Shown here: piece by piece, positions 1-11,879 of the stretch | Position numbering within the stretch: the first letter of the stretch is position 1 | Layout of the letters: every line of letters starts with the position of its first letter | Origin: Hymenopellis radicata | Taxonomy: Eukaryota > Basidiomycota > Agaricomycetes > Agaricales > Physalacriaceae | NCBI GenBank assembly: GCA_015501595.1 | Contig: JADNRX010000453.1 | Location: forward strand, 1-41,525 | Reading direction: 5' to 3' | Length of the DNA: 41,525 nucleotides | Made by a program: the position numbers and the translations under genes | The notes under the pieces: model-generated | The model's database searches: none | What the model was told of the DNA's origin: nothing | Seen by the model: only the letters and a program-made list of their open reading frames with translations

Positions 1-49
1 GGTTGAAAGCACCCAACCAGAAGCAGCTAGGCATATGAATAAGTTCAAG

Positions 50-525
50 TCAGATAGTCGCTAGTCGTCGTGTCTGCCATTTACACCAGCAGCTTCGCAC
101 CGCTTCTTTTTCCGCGCCATCACGGCGTCTAGCGGCGTCTGCGTGCTTCACACCCGCAGCATTCATTGCTGCCAACCCATCCACGCGGATATAATCCTCG
201 TACTCCTTCTTCTTCCGCGCGATGAGCGCCTGGAGTGCAGTCACCAGCGAGTCGTGTGATTCGGCCGTGAGCACGCAAGCTTTTGTCGCGACACGTAAGT
301 CATGACCATCTTGTCCTCCCTCAGGTCGTCAATTGCATGTAGTCGTGCGGCTCCCACACAGCACGCCCAATGGAATGGGATGCACTGCGGTCCATGAGCA
401 GAACGGATGATTGCCCCCGCTCTGACTGTGCACGACGTGGTCCTGCCAGTCCTCCTGGACCTCGACGGTGATAGAGGGAAACGTGGCGCGCATAAAGTAC
501 GCGTTGAATCCGGGGCCGGCGCGCT
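50..525 (-). pseudogene. remnant of an unrecognised minus-strand gene
   Basis: Two stretches on the minus strand read like real protein but lie in different frames. The upstream stretch (about 525-345) contains NAYFMRATFPSITVEVQ and HPFCSWTAVHPIPLG. The downstream stretch (about 300-50) contains LTAESHDSLVTALQALIARK, then a charged helical tail that ends at a stop at 50. I did not find a clean GT-AG pair that joins them and no obvious start is present, so the gene is either broken or has exons I could not resolve. I do not recognise the family. It may also be the end of a longer gene whose 5' exons are lost. Confidence 0.35.
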
Positions 526-852
526 AGCAATCGATATCCAGATGAGGCACTGGCAGAAGAGCTCGACGACGACGAGATGGTGATAGTGTCGTGTACACCA
601 CCAATTCTGCCGGAGATGGACAGGATGGTGAGATTAGATGTAGAAAGTAGGTTGGAGGATACATGTAAATAGTGCCGTGCTGAGATAATGGCAATGCCCT
701 TTTTGGAACGTCCGTTCCGTCTTGCCATCACATCCGCCTCGTGTAACGCTCATATCATCGCGACATCCTCCAGAACATCGCTCGAGTCTCGTGGTGAACT
801 TGGCTGTTTCTCTATCCCACCATGGAGACAGCTCATCAATACCACCATCATC

Positions 853-1707
853 ATGGATTCTTACAACGACGCACTCTCTGCCCCCGGATCGTATGGCACA
901 CAAGCCGACGTTGATGACAACGAGACCAGCATGTCGTCTCTTCCGCCTTCGCAAGACACTGAAATCTTCCGCCAATTTTTACGCGATGCAGCGAGGACTG
1001 CCGTATCAGACGGTGTGCAGCCCGTTCTGGAGCGGATGCAGGACATGAAGCGTTATCTGAATATTCTCTTTCCGCTGACACCCATGGTACGTGATTGCTT
1101 GGATGGTCTTATAGTATAAAGCTCACTTATTCTAGACGGAACACATGGTCTCTTCCACATCCAACAAGGCGCCAACGACTGGTCAGCTCGCAACATTGGT
1201 CGCTGAAGCGCTTGCCGAGCCTGTCAAACCCAAGAAGTCCAATGCGCCAGACGATTCAGAAACCGAATCAGATGAGGACGATGTCAGCTTTTATTCTTTG
1301 AATTTACATGAAGACTCAATCACAAGTAGCCTCACAAGTCCAAGTCAATACTTGGGCTTCTGGAGACACCGGAGTTAGAACGAGATGCGCATTGGGCGAG
1401 GGAACGCCTTGCGCTCTATGCCACGTTGGAGGCCGTCTTTGCCAGGGAACGATGCGCAGAGGCAAAAGCCGAGGAGATGGTTGCTGTTCTTCAGATTGAG
1501 CAGGAGAAGCTTCGAATTAAGGCCATGGACTTTCGTTCTAATGCTCAGGCACGCAGGCACCGCATCGACAAAATTCAGGCCGCTCGGGATGGTTTAAAGC
1601 ACCATATGCATGAGGTTGGGCTCCGAGGGAACAAGAGCGACATGCACAACGCGGTAAGTTATTCGTGTTACTGCTACGTCTTACTCATTACACTCTTTCA
1701 GAACTGA
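853..1707 (+). CDS. small coiled-coil protein, unknown function (four exons)
   Basis: Hand-spliced exons are 853-1086, 1136-1282, 1339-1653 and 1702-1707, with introns of 49, 56 and 48 bases. The first and last use GTACGT and GTAAGT donors. The acceptor of the second intron is less certain (1338 or 1344). The product is about 233 residues. The N-terminal half is acidic and Ser/Thr-rich. The C-terminal half is a long charged helix (for example RERCAEAKAEEMVAVLQIEQ), probably a coiled coil. No catalytic motif is visible and I do not recognise the family. The gene converges on the long C2H2 gene, whose stop lies 90 bases away. It may be an accessory gene of the same unit; that is inference from position only. 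Confidence 0.65.
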
Positions 1708-1796
1708 ACATCGACGGTCTGTATCTTAATAGTCGGCTGGTGTTCTCAGTAGCGAGGGAGCTGAATATTATCTGTTATTCCTCTCTTTATCTATCT

Positions 1797-4700
1797 CTAA
1801 GCTTCATCTAACTCGTTCCCCCGGGTGCCCGAGCTTCTTGCCTGCTTGTTTTTCTCCCGAGTTTCCTTTGCTTTGGCCTGTGTCTCCGCACGTTTCTTCG
1901 GACCGGTCACTTGAAGTTCTGATGACAATGCTCGATGGTAGGCTTGTCGATCGGCCTGAAGTGGGATGGGAGCAACGAGATTTCGGGGTAGAAGTTCGCG
2001 GATGAGGTGGGCATTGTGAAGTCCGTGCATATTTAGATGGAAATAGTCGTCATCAGCATGAATGATGCACTTCGTGGGCTTATCTGTTTCCAATCGCTCT
2101 TGGACTTCTTTGCGGTCTGAGTCACCAATAACGCAACCACCAGATACACAATTGTGTTGGGTATTGAAGTTGAACAAGACATCCTATCGGACACTCGTGA
2201 GTCAGCCCGTATTAATGAGTATTCACTTGAAATAACACACCTCGGGTACAGCTATCAGTACTTGTTTTGTAGGTGTACGAACGAGTAGCGGCATGTTAAG
2301 GCGCTGGTCCCGTTCATCGGCAACCTCGAAATGTTCCAGCAGAACCGATGTCTGCTTTGTCATTCCAGCACGACAAAGGATTGCACGAATTCGCCCAATG
2401 CGCGTACCCTGATTCGTGTCAGGAGACCTCGGGATTACATTCTTCGACGACTTACATTGGATGACTTCAAGAAGACCCACGATCCAACCGTGCAGATATC
2501 TTTCGCTTGCGAAACGAGAAGGGCACAGTTCTCCCAGTTTCCGTCGGAGAAGGCCTCCGGCAGGGAACCGGAAAGAATGAAGTCCTTGGTATGAGTTTCC
2601 CAAGAGCCAGCATGTCGCTTCGCACGAGGGCTACGTTTAACGTCACCTGCAGTATGCTGTCAGTGTTGATTCCAGATAATCTAGCAGATACGGACCAGAT
2701 TTAATCAAGCTATGGTCTGTCCATCCGAGACGTCGTTGTAACTCCCGGTTTTGATGCAGAAACAACGAGATGGAAGGTCCTGCTCGAACATATCTCCCTT
2801 CGCTTTCCTTCCACCAGCCGCCACTGACCACATGCTTAAACCGTTCCATACTTGCCAGAGCTACAGAAATATCACGACTGGGTGCGAGATGATTTGAGAG
2901 AATGCTGCACTGTCGAAATATCGCATTGAAACACTCGAACACTTCAGTTGCGAAGATGACGGCCGGTCCAAGTCTTCGAATGTCATCGGGGAGATGAGTA
3001 AGAACGTGCAGCTTGGCTTTTGTTATGATGCGACGAGGATCTACCTTTCCCCAGGCATCCAAGACGTTCGCAATCAATACTTCAAGATCTGCCTATGTGA
3101 TCTATGAGATGGCGGAAATATAGCAACCGAGAACTGCTCACAAGATAGGTATCCATGTCACGAATTTCCGGAACCCATAGAAGTGCCCCAAGTTCCCCGG
3201 TAACCTTCCACAGCTGAAAAACATCGGGAGTACAGAGATCATGAACATGAAAGACACCAATCTGTTGAAGGGTTTTGAAGTGCTTTCCGATGAGAGAGTT
3301 CTTGTACTGAACAAGATACGCAGCACGCGGCGGAGGAATGGTGAGCCCCGTGATCGATGATGACTGCAACCGAACAGCAAATGTCTCCTCGTCGACCTTG
3401 GTCCAGGTCTTATTCGTTGTATGCCATACATACTTATTAGTTCCAAGTAAGCATGTATGTAGAATCTCGCCCGGAGTATCAAGATGTGGATTGACGCCTA
3501 ATTTGAGTCATTGAACAACTACTTCCGAAGCATTATTCAGCTGCAACACGTACCGCGGGTGCACAATAAAATGTTATAATGGATTCCTGGCCGAATATCG
3601 TTTCGCAGTGCTAGAACAAGGAGGTCAGCACTATAAAACGTGCACTGCCAGTGAGTTAGTTGAACTCACGATCATCTACAGCAAGCTGTTCATAATCATC
3701 CTGAGGCTGCCGAACGACCCATTCCCAAAGCTCGGTTCCAACAGTCGCAGTGATCTCTTCCGTGAGCGATTTACGATCTTCACGCGACATGCGCTCGTTC
3801 AATCGTTGATCGCGTGTTTCTCGGTTTTTGAGCTTTGCATCGAGAATCGGCTTAACCTTGGCAAGCAGCGTGTCAATCCAAAACTGAGCAATCTTATCCT
3901 TGACACCTGTTTCAGTCGATAACTGACCAATTCCGCCCTGATCCCCATGACATGCTAACCAAATCTGTTTGCGAATAACAGAAATTGTCTTCTCGCATTC
4001 CCGGGTATTCCCGGATGGAAGAGTGCCTCGTATCCTTCTGCACTCTCCTTGACCTGCTCAGAGCCGCCTGACATATCGCGCCGGCAGTTCAGACTCGCAT
4101 TTACACCCAGATGAGAGGATGTTTCAGACTGCTGAGGATTGTCGGCAGGAAGGAAGTGTGGGATGACTTGGAACATGATTTCCTGCTCGAGTTCACAGTC
4201 ATAGGCATTGTGCCACCGATCCTCTTTGCTACTATCCATGTTAGGTTCTATCTGCTGAAAGAGGTGACACGGAACGTACAAGTCTTCTGATAATGCTACA
4301 AACTGCTCCGAAGACGATGCAAACGATGATGTGGAGCAAGACCGAATAAAGTATTCCTGAGAGAGTTGCTGATGTGGAAGATTTGCGTTCGTCGTATATA
4401 CGTTGGTGTGAGCGTTGTACTGCTTGCTCACATTTCCAGAGACATCGTCGCTCCAGGGAATTATCCGAAGTCGGAATAACGGCTTTCCTTTTGCGATGAT
4501 ACGTAGCGATGAGGCTTGAAAGTAGTCCTTTGGCGAGTTCTCTATCGAATACAGTTTCGACTCAGTAAAAACTCGACTTGAGCATAAGAGATCCGCACCT
4601 GAGAGCCGAATTGCATCCCAGGACATGGATTGCATCAGATCCAACAGGTTACGTGTCAGAGTATGTACAGGTACACGCGCCGTGTGCTCTGTATCAACAC

Positions 4701-6084
4701 AAAAGTATGGATTCTGTTCGGAGCCAGTCTGAGTAACCTTATAAACCTCAACGTGAACCGCGCCCTTGACCGTTAGCCAGCGTAAGGGTACAACAAACGA
4801 TCCTTGAATTGTCTGTGCGATCTCGTTGATGTAGAAGTGCCGGTGCTTGTTCGCCGGTGACGCGAAGTCAGCCCACATCGGGGACAACTCGTCGAGTGGT
4901 ACCTCGTTGAGCCATTTTCCAGCCATCCATGTCTCAGATATCGGTCCTGAGACTTCTGGATAGACGTGCATAAATGGCCGCACAAGTGGATTTCCCCAGT
5001 CCTATATGGTTAAATCAGTATACTGTCGTCGTCAATCATGACACTTTAATACCAGAGCGAACAAATCCCCGGGTGGTTCATATAGAAGTGATTCCCCATT
5101 GAGGATAAGTGGTGGCGAGGAGCTAAACCGAACCCTTTTGCGAGTTTGTCTTGAAGTTTGCGAATAGCAGAAAATGAGGGTACGTTCGGCGTTCCAGATT
5201 CGCGCATTACCCAGAGAACCGTCTTCAAATGATCATCCGATAGACGTTGACGCGGCTGGTTATCCATCATGTCAATCAAGAAGGCCTGAATGTATTTTGG
5301 TGAGTGGCATGAGAGCCAAAACCATGTTACGTTACCTGTTTGGATGGGTACGGCCACCATGCCGAATCTTTCTCAGGCTCTACTTCTTCCATCACGATGT
5401 CGTTGTCGTCCTCATCATAATTCATAGCTATTTGCGACTCTTTCAGTGTTATCAACATCACATAGGAGATAACTCACCAAGAGCTTCGATGGCGGATGTT
5501 AGATGGGCGACAGGAGAGTCATCCTCAGCGGTATCATTCGGATCGTTGGCTTGCGGACCGTCAATCGCCTGGTCAAACTGGCTAAACAAGGCATGTTCTC
5601 CCAGAAGATATAGGTTATCGAGCTGCTGATCTAGCTGTTTGTGTAGTCGCTGTCGCTGAGCCTCCGGGGCGTCTCCCGTGCTAAATTGGATTGGTTGGTA
5701 TGACCCGTCAAGATACGTCCCAGTTTCCGGATCTTGATGGAAGGCCGCAAAATAGTCCTGTTCCCCCGAATTGCTCTGTTCCTCCTCCGATGAATCGTGC
5801 ATAAGATCGTCTGTCGCGTCGTTCAAGGAAGTAAAGTTGGATGGATGCATCACTGGTATGCTGGTGGGTGTTTCACCGCTTGAACGTGCTGCACGGTGTG
5901 CTGCCAGAGCTTTGGTATGTGTTTTATTTCGAATGTGCGATGGTTTTGATGTTTTGAGAATAGAATGGTCGCATAATCTGCAGAATGTTCGAGCACGATC
6001 TCCTGGAACAAGCTGAAACACTGTACAGACGATGAGAATCGGTATTCTTCCTGAAAATATGAACTTGCCATCGTTGTCTGCCAT
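1797..6084 (-). CDS. long C2H2 zinc-finger protein of a repeated agaricomycete family, possibly transposon-derived, with two frame breaks
   Basis: Ten exons splice as 6084-5478, 5427-5336, 5285-5053, 5001-3670, 3610-3554, 3497-3142, 3092-2696, 2646-2456, 2408-2241 and 2183-1797. The product is about 1273 residues. An N-terminal C2H2 finger uses C35, C38, H50 and H56. An acidic linker follows, then a long body with the blocks WSDDVSGNVSKQYNAH, FATEVFECFNAIFRQCS and SNHLAPSRD, and a basic Lys/Glu tail. I know these blocks from large lineage-specific families in mushroom genomes that are probably mobile-element-derived. I could not assign a named transposase superfamily. Two single-base deletions are needed to explain the reading frame: near 5072 (in CCCGGGGA) and near 4003 (in CCCGGGAA). 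With both counted, the exon total is divisible by three. The start could also be 6090. The breaks may be real or sequencing errors. Confidence 0.7.
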
Positions 6085-6202
6085 TATCATGATCGAGAGT
6101 GCAGGGTTGCGTGGCTTGAGCCATAAACTGCCGCGAAACAAGCCGAGGAAGACATTTTATCCTTTCGTTTCCTTCACTCACCTGCCTTATTTTTTTAGAA
6201 CC
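6085..6202. promoter_or_regulatory. divergent intergenic region, likely bidirectional promoter
   Basis: Only about 118 bases separate the start of the C2H2 gene (minus) from the start of the 342-residue gene (plus). Any promoter for both must lie here or in their 5' ends. A pyrimidine-rich run (ttcgtttccttcactcacctgcc) precedes the plus-strand ATG. No TATA box stands out. Confidence 0.4.
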
Positions 6203-7522
6203 ATGTCTGCCAGCGGTATCTCTGATGATGAGCTCATGCGCAGTTCGCCTCCTCCTCCAAGTCCCGCCGGTAACAATTCCGAACTTCCTCCCCAGAACAG
6301 TCAGCCTGGAAACGACGGGCTCGGAGCTGGCACTGGCGAAGACGCTGAAAACGGGCAGGCGGCTCCTGCCATTGTTCAGCCTGACTGGACCCAATACGCA
6401 CATAGCGTAGCCACAACACTGCAGCTCACGACGGAGTATCGCCATGACCTCGTCGTTCAATCCCAGGTTTGTCATTTCTCGCCCCTTTTGTCTCCTTCTT
6501 TGAGCATATTTACAGCTTGGCCATATCAATCAAGCCTTCGTCTCCCTGGGAGGCTTACTATTCAGTGTCAAGCAACAGCTTGACCGTCTTCATCCCCCGC
6601 AGGCTGCTTATACAATGCCTGCTGCGCTCACGGTATGCAGTTTCATCTTCGAAGTCCTCGTCTTACTGTGTTCAGAATGCCATCGATGTCAAAGCTGCAG
6701 AGCTCTTCCTGAGCAGTGACCTCTCCGCCTATAAAGATTGGCCCAACAAGAAGCTCATGGTGCGATGCGTCTTTCCGAGCGGCTGTGTAACTAACACAAC
6801 CTTAGACACAGCTTAAAGCAGATGGAAATATTCCAGCTGGTGTCTCCCGCGACAAAGCTGCAAACAAGCTCATCGGGAGGTACATTGGCTCAAAATTTAT
6901 TCATTATCGCAACGACACGAAAGACTTGGTACGACTTACTTCTTCGCCTTGCATTCTGACTTACACCTTCGCACAGATCGGACAATCCATGGGAATCTTT
7001 AACGACACTCTAAAGAAGTTTGACGGACCCTCGTGGGGCATTTACGAGCTCACTGAGAAGATCATCGATACCGTCACCAGTACTGGTGTTGTTGTGTCCA
7101 TCACACTTCCGTTTGTTGCGCGCGTCGCGTTTTTGGTGAGGTTTCGTGAGCTTCTGTGTGTCATGAGCTGAGTCGGACTGTTCTCAGCGGTATTTGTATG
7201 CAGCTAAGCTTGATGAGAGCATGAATGGAAAGGTGCCGTCCGACTTTTGGGATTGTATCGATGCGAAACTCGTGAAGATCCGAGAGGAAAAGAAGGATGC
7301 CGCAAAGATTACCAAGTACGTGTTTTCAACCGCTTCCGAACTCATAGACTGACAGATCACCACGACAGGGTTTTCCAACATGCTCTCACCAAGGATCGCC
7401 GTCGCTTTGGGGATGCAGCCGCCACCGTATCGATCAATGCCTTCATGCTGAGTGCTGAAGCTCAAGGAAACCGAGTAGCGGCGGCGCCGGCACCTGTGGC
7501 TGGGCCGTCATCATCGTCCTAG
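6203..7522 (+). CDS. 342-residue protein of unknown function, seven exons, linked to the C2H2 gene
   Basis: Exons 6203-6466, 6516-6632, 6676-6759, 6806-6928, 6977-7135, 7188-7315 and 7369-7522 splice cleanly, total 1029 bases, and keep one open frame to TAG. Introns are 43-53 bases with GT-AG ends, several with CTAAC/CTGAC-like branch sites. The N-terminus is a Ser/Pro/Gly-rich disordered stretch of about 60 residues. The rest is mixed alpha-helical, with a hydrophobic segment (TSTGVVVSITLPFVARVAFL) that could be a buried helix or a membrane segment, followed by a Lys-rich helix and an Ala/Pro/Ser tail. I do not recognise a named domain. The gene is intact, unlike its divergent C2H2 neighbour. 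Confidence 0.75.
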
Positions 7523-8637
7523 ATTTCGCTGTGCTTCCCAATGTCTATAGATCACCATTCGTTTACATATTTTATCATACCTATTAATCAAGTGATTTAT
7601 ATCTGTTTTCCGTGTTCGTGAGCACAAGTGGCAAAGAATTAGTCGCGACGCGCAGGCGGCGCAGCTGCCCGCTTTCAAATGATCGTACCCTGGTCGGAGG
7701 CTCACAGGATACCATATAAAATTACTGTCATTTCAGAATAGAGTACCCATGCATTCAACAATGTTTCGAGTATACAAAATTCTGATACTCTAGTTACAAG
7801 GCTCAATGGAAGACACGTGCGATTTATGAGGAAACATCCTGGCGACATGGTCTTGATGGGGTGCTGACATCAAAGGCTAGATGCTCGGATGTCATCTTCC
7901 GAACATCCTACTCACGTCACCTCAAGAGGGTGGTGTACGGCATGAACCTGCGTATGAGTATGACTTGGGGTTGATGATGGAAGCCAGGACGATGTCAGTG
8001 GACCGCCATTGTGAGAACAAACAAAACCACATCTTGACACTGCCCGTGGTGCACAGGAGTTTCCTAGTCAGACCAAATGAGCACACTTTTTTTGAGAGGC
8101 GGACGAAAAAAGAGTGGTACGAATGAGAGGATGGCGATAACCCCTGTAGCAACGGCGATAATTCAACTAGGTGAAGTCGTAAGAATAGTACGACCAATTT
8201 CCGAGCCGGTGGACAGAACGCACCGCGTCCATGGCCCAGACTTGATGTTCTGTTGAGTCTTGTCAAATTTTTTCTTCTCCGAAACTTAGCATGTAGCGTA
8301 TATTCCTCCGAGCAACAATAAAAGGAAATAGTCTAGACTCCACCGTCGCGTGGGTGAGTTCTCCAAAGTCGCGTCGCGCACGTCCGCTGAGGCCTATGAG
8401 CCGTGCCGTTGACCATCTAAATGCGTTGAGCAATTTCAGGGTTCTGTTAGTCTATACAAATCCGATTTCCTGGGCTACATCCAGAGAGAGTCGAGGGTTC
8501 GTCCCTACAACAGTCGACTTTCTGAGTAGCATGAGTCTTGTTGTGTGTCCATTCGACCTGGTGCTTCGCTATTACAGCGCGTAGATACCGGTGCTGTCTG
8601 AGATGTTCTTGGACATGAGGGTGCTCTTCAAAAGCTG
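7523..8637. other. intergenic stretch without a supportable gene
   Basis: Short open frames occur on both strands but none shows a plausible start, splice structure or familiar motif. The stretch runs from the 3' end of the preceding gene to the upstream element of F-box gene 1. Confidence 0.6.
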
Positions 8638-8715
8638 TGTTTGCCAAAATTGGCAATTTTTCCAGGAGCACGTGAGCGTTCCTCCCTTTCTCACCAACGA
8701 TCACCACGTTGAACC
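8638..8715 (+). promoter_or_regulatory. conserved upstream element of F-box gene 1 (CACGTG core)
   Basis: Contains GCACGTGAGCGTTCCTC followed by a CT-rich run and ACGATCA. The CACGTG is at 8669-8674, 385 bases before the ATG at 9054. The same block precedes the other three F-box genes. CACGTG is the E-box bound by basic helix-loop-helix factors. A TTGCCAA/TTGGCAA inverted repeat lies just before it. Confidence 0.6.
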
Positions 8716-9053
8716 ATCTTGTTTACACCTGGTTTACACTTGGTCGGTGGTGCTAGGCTATTTGGGGAAATACTCGGTATGTGTTTTCCTCGTAAGCTAG
8801 AATTTCCCGGCTGACGCTCTCAGAGCTACGAAGATCGCGTCATAAATTTGCTGCGTCGTCCTGCAGCACGCCAAGTCCTAGTTGAAGTAAGCCAAACCCG
8901 CTCGTCTGTAAGCCTTCCATGAACTCTTTTAACTCTTACTAGTACTCGCTTTTGCGCTCTTCGTAGTCGCATATCAAGAAGGGAAATAATTCCAGGTGAA
9001 AGCCGGCGCCACTGCATGTTCCTCGTCATACTGAAACCAAGTAAATTTTAGCC

Positions 9054-10784
9054 ATGACCGATACCTCAGCCGTGAGGCTCTGTACCAATTGTACTCTCCT
9101 CTTGGTTCCGCCTAAAGAAGCCAACGAGACGCGCACACCACGCGTAACGGAACTCCTTCATCAGAACCAGCCTCCGCTTGACCGCGAAATCTCCGATTTG
9201 CGCCGTGTCCTCCAGAACACGCCCATCGTTCTTCAGGATCTCGACCGAAAGATAGCCTGGGCTAGGGAAACATTGGATAACCTCATCTCTGCACGTAATC
9301 AAGCGCAGTCGCACTTCGAGGACGCAGAGGCCATCCTTCACCCCCTACGCCGTGTTCCTAACGAAGTCCTTTCTGAAGTTTTCCAGAACTGTAGTCAAAT
9401 CGTGGAGGACCCATTGGACGATTACGATGATTCACTCAATCCTCGGATGGCGCCTTGGGTTCTGACTCACGTCTGCCGCCGTTGGAGGCAGCTTGCCCTC
9501 CAGTCGCCCAGGCTTTGGACATGTTTGTTGCTTAATTTTTACGAGCACGAGCGTCGCGGTGTAACATGGCGTCGGTGCGCCTACAAAACAGGGCTCTTCA
9601 TCGAACGGTCTAAAAGCCTTCCCATGACAGTCTGTTTATCCAGCGAAGAGTGCCTTCTTGACCACCCGGTCCTCTCTGTACTAGAGGTCAGCATCCCTCG
9701 TTGGGAGCGCCTTTGGGTGGACCTTCCTCGAACGTCCTTACAGTATTTCTCCGGCAATCCTTTCCTAAACCTTCGCGTCCTAGAGATCGATAATCACGCG
9801 GAGGAAGACTGGGATACGAACCTCGATATTTTCGGCTCGAATTCACCCGCACTTCGAGTACTCCAGTCAAAACCTGATTGGCAAGCTCTTGAACGGGTTC
9901 AACTTCCCTGGACACAGTTCCTCACTGTCAACGAATATCCTGCCTTCGACGTTCATGGCTTCGAGTATCTTCGCAGGATGACGAACCTAAAAGACCTGGA
10001 GGTCGTTGTGTCGTCTGGTTACGCTCCCATCGAAACTATGGTGTCGTTGACAAACCTTCACCACCTCTCGATCGTTGAAGACGCCGCAGCAGCACCGGGT
10101 CGCGGGAAGGAATTCTTCTCATCTTTGATGACACCCAATCTCTGCGAACTAGAACTCAGGTTTCCAGTTAAGAAACGAGTCGCTCATTTCCCGACATTTG
10201 GCGCCGGCGCAGCAGAGAAGCTAGTGAAACTAGACATCACGGGTGCCATGGGCTGGCATGCGGACAATACCAATAATCTCTTGGACTTTCTCTCCCTCAC
10301 CCGCTGTGTGGAGCAGTTACGCGTGGACGACATTTGCATAACAGCGGACTTCTTCGTTGGTCTGACTATATTGGAGAAATCCTCGCAATCAGGTCCGACC
10401 AGGTTGCCATTCCTTCGTATCCTGGATGTCGTGGAATGCACCTGCCATGGCAGCCTTGAAGCCGATATCGCACCCATATTCGACATGCTGGAATCTAGGA
10501 TGATAGACTTGGAGGAACCAGAAACGAAGGCCATCCATGTCTCCCAGTCGAGTGTTGGTCCGGATATCCCCAGCGACGCCTCCAACCAAATACGCTCATT
10601 GCATCCGCCTGGATTGATGTCGCGCCATCGTTGCAGCTGCTTGCAGACAATACGGGTTCCACGTTGGTTATACCTCAACAAAATCGAGCGTTGGAGGGAT
10701 ATGTGTGCCATATTCAACGTAGAATGCGGTGCTAACGTCGACGACAACGACGAAGATGATGATGCAGACGATGGTGGTGCATAG
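9054..10784 (+). CDS. F-box-like / leucine-rich protein, paralogue 1
   Basis: Single-exon frame of 576 residues. In order: a short N-terminal CTNC motif (C10, C13), a Leu-rich coiled-coil helix (about 45-95), an F-box-like segment (about 97-155, LHPLRRVPNEVLSEVF, then APWVLTHVCRRWRQLALQSP, then LWTCLLL), irregular leucine-rich repeats over the next 350 residues, a conserved RVPRWLYL block, and a very acidic tail (DDNDEDDDADDGGA). Family knowledge: such proteins in mushrooms are predicted substrate adaptors of SCF ubiquitin ligases, with the F-box binding Skp1 and the repeats binding the target. No target can be read from the sequence. This is the only one of the four paralogues here that runs to a normal C-terminus with an acidic tail and no visible break or insertion. 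The start is supported by alignment with the other three. Confidence 0.85.
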   Translation: MTDTSAVRLCTNCTLLLVPPKEANETRTPRVTELLHQNQPPLDREISDLRRVLQNTPIVLQDLDRKIAWARETLDNLISARNQAQSHFEDAEAILHPLRRVPNEVLSEVFQNCSQIVEDPLDDYDDSLNPRMAPWVLTHVCRRWRQLALQSPRLWTCLLLNFYEHERRGVTWRRCAYKTGLFIERSKSLPMTVCLSSEECLLDHPVLSVLEVSIPRWERLWVDLPRTSLQYFSGNPFLNLRVLEIDNHAEEDWDTNLDIFGSNSPALRVLQSKPDWQALERVQLPWTQFLTVNEYPAFDVHGFEYLRRMTNLKDLEVVVSSGYAPIETMVSLTNLHHLSIVEDAAAAPGRGKEFFSSLMTPNLCELELRFPVKKRVAHFPTFGAGAAEKLVKLDITGAMGWHADNTNNLLDFLSLTRCVEQLRVDDICITADFFVGLTILEKSSQSGPTRLPFLRILDVVECTCHGSLEADIAPIFDMLESRMIDLEEPETKAIHVSQSSVGPDIPSDASNQIRSLHPPGLMSRHRCSCLQTIRVPRWLYLNKIERWRDMCAIFNVECGANVDDNDEDDDADDGGA

Positions 10785-11004
10785 ATGAGTGGTCAGAACC
10801 GGGTTTGAACTGTTTTGTAAGTAACATAATTGTTACGGTTTGCTCTGGGTTTTTCTTGCCTGCGCGTATGGATCAACGGTTCGTCACATAGAATCGGTCG
10901 AGTTGAATTCTAGGGACAGTAAACAGTATGTACAGTTTCAACCATTTGAAGTAGTAATTAAACAACCGTGAATATATGGGATAGTAGCACGGCCAAAGCA
11001 AAAT

Positions 11005-11773
11005 CTAGTACCGGGAAACGACGGGTCCGCGGCGATGCCACAGAATCTTCCGCCACGGGCGAACTACGAGCTGGATGCTCCTTCGAAGCCATTCCGCTGG
11101 TCGGACGTTGACGCTTTGGCGGTGGTCACCCACGGAATCCGTTGAAGTCGGCGTTGCAGACCTTTTCCGCTTATTCGAAGCGACAACAGACTGTACAGAG
11201 GCATCCGACTGCAATCTCTTCGACCGCCGGACGGTGGCTGCACGTCAGTGGGGTCGATGAAGTCTTGGGATGTAGAGCCAGAGCGCGTTCGCCTGCCAAC
11301 AACAACCGGGGTGGTATGTTGGGGACGTTCATCCTTGCCATCGTCCTCATAACGTCCGTTATGCTTCGCCACATACGCCTTCATTATTTTCCGCTTGATC
11401 AGGATGCGAGAGTCATCGTGATCGCGTAAGTAGTTGGTTAGATGAATAACCCTCGCCATCGGCGTCATCTACGGGAGGACTCAGAAGCTTGGGTTTGGGT
11501 CTTGGATCCGGGCGAGCAGTCGGCGATGCGTAAACGTGTCCCAAGTCCCATGTAACATGATAAGTGAACGCACAGGGAACTTATGAGCGACTCGTCGTCA
11601 GCGAGAGAGTTGGGGGCATAATCAAGGTCTTCCAGTGTATAGTCGAAGATGGACAAAGCAAAGGTGGATCGTAGTCTTGACCCAAGGAAGACTCGGGTAT
11701 GGATAGTCATGGCGCACCTCGCCAACGTAGATAGGCAATTTATCACTTCGTACTCGTACTCTTTTTTGAGCAA
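11005..11773 (-). CDS. possible small nuclear-type basic protein, exon structure unresolved
   Basis: Three overlapping minus-strand frames (11773-11465, 11468-11064, 11214-11005) have coding-like composition but are not joined in one frame. Visible features are a Lys/Arg-rich helix (LIKRKIMKAYVAKHNGRYED), an RRTRSGS stretch, and NKRKRSATPTST, which looks like a nuclear-localisation signal. I do not recognise the family. It could be a genuine two- or three-exon gene or a decayed one. Confidence 0.3.
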
Positions 11774-11879
11774 CGTCTATGAGGCGTATCAACAAGAAGA
11801 TCGCTATTCAATCAGCTTCAAACGTACCACAGTGAATAACTTCCTTGCAGCTGACAGTGTTGATAGTTTCTGGTCGTAG

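Noticed and set aside
1797..6084. KDZ transposase or linked TET/JBP oxygenase
   Set aside because: I looked for the cysteine clusters and the HxD oxygenase motif typical of those elements and did not find them. The motifs present belong to another family.
1..7700. terminal inverted repeats around the three-gene block
   Set aside because: I compared the left edge with sequence after 7522 by eye and found no matching termini, so mobility of the block is not shown.
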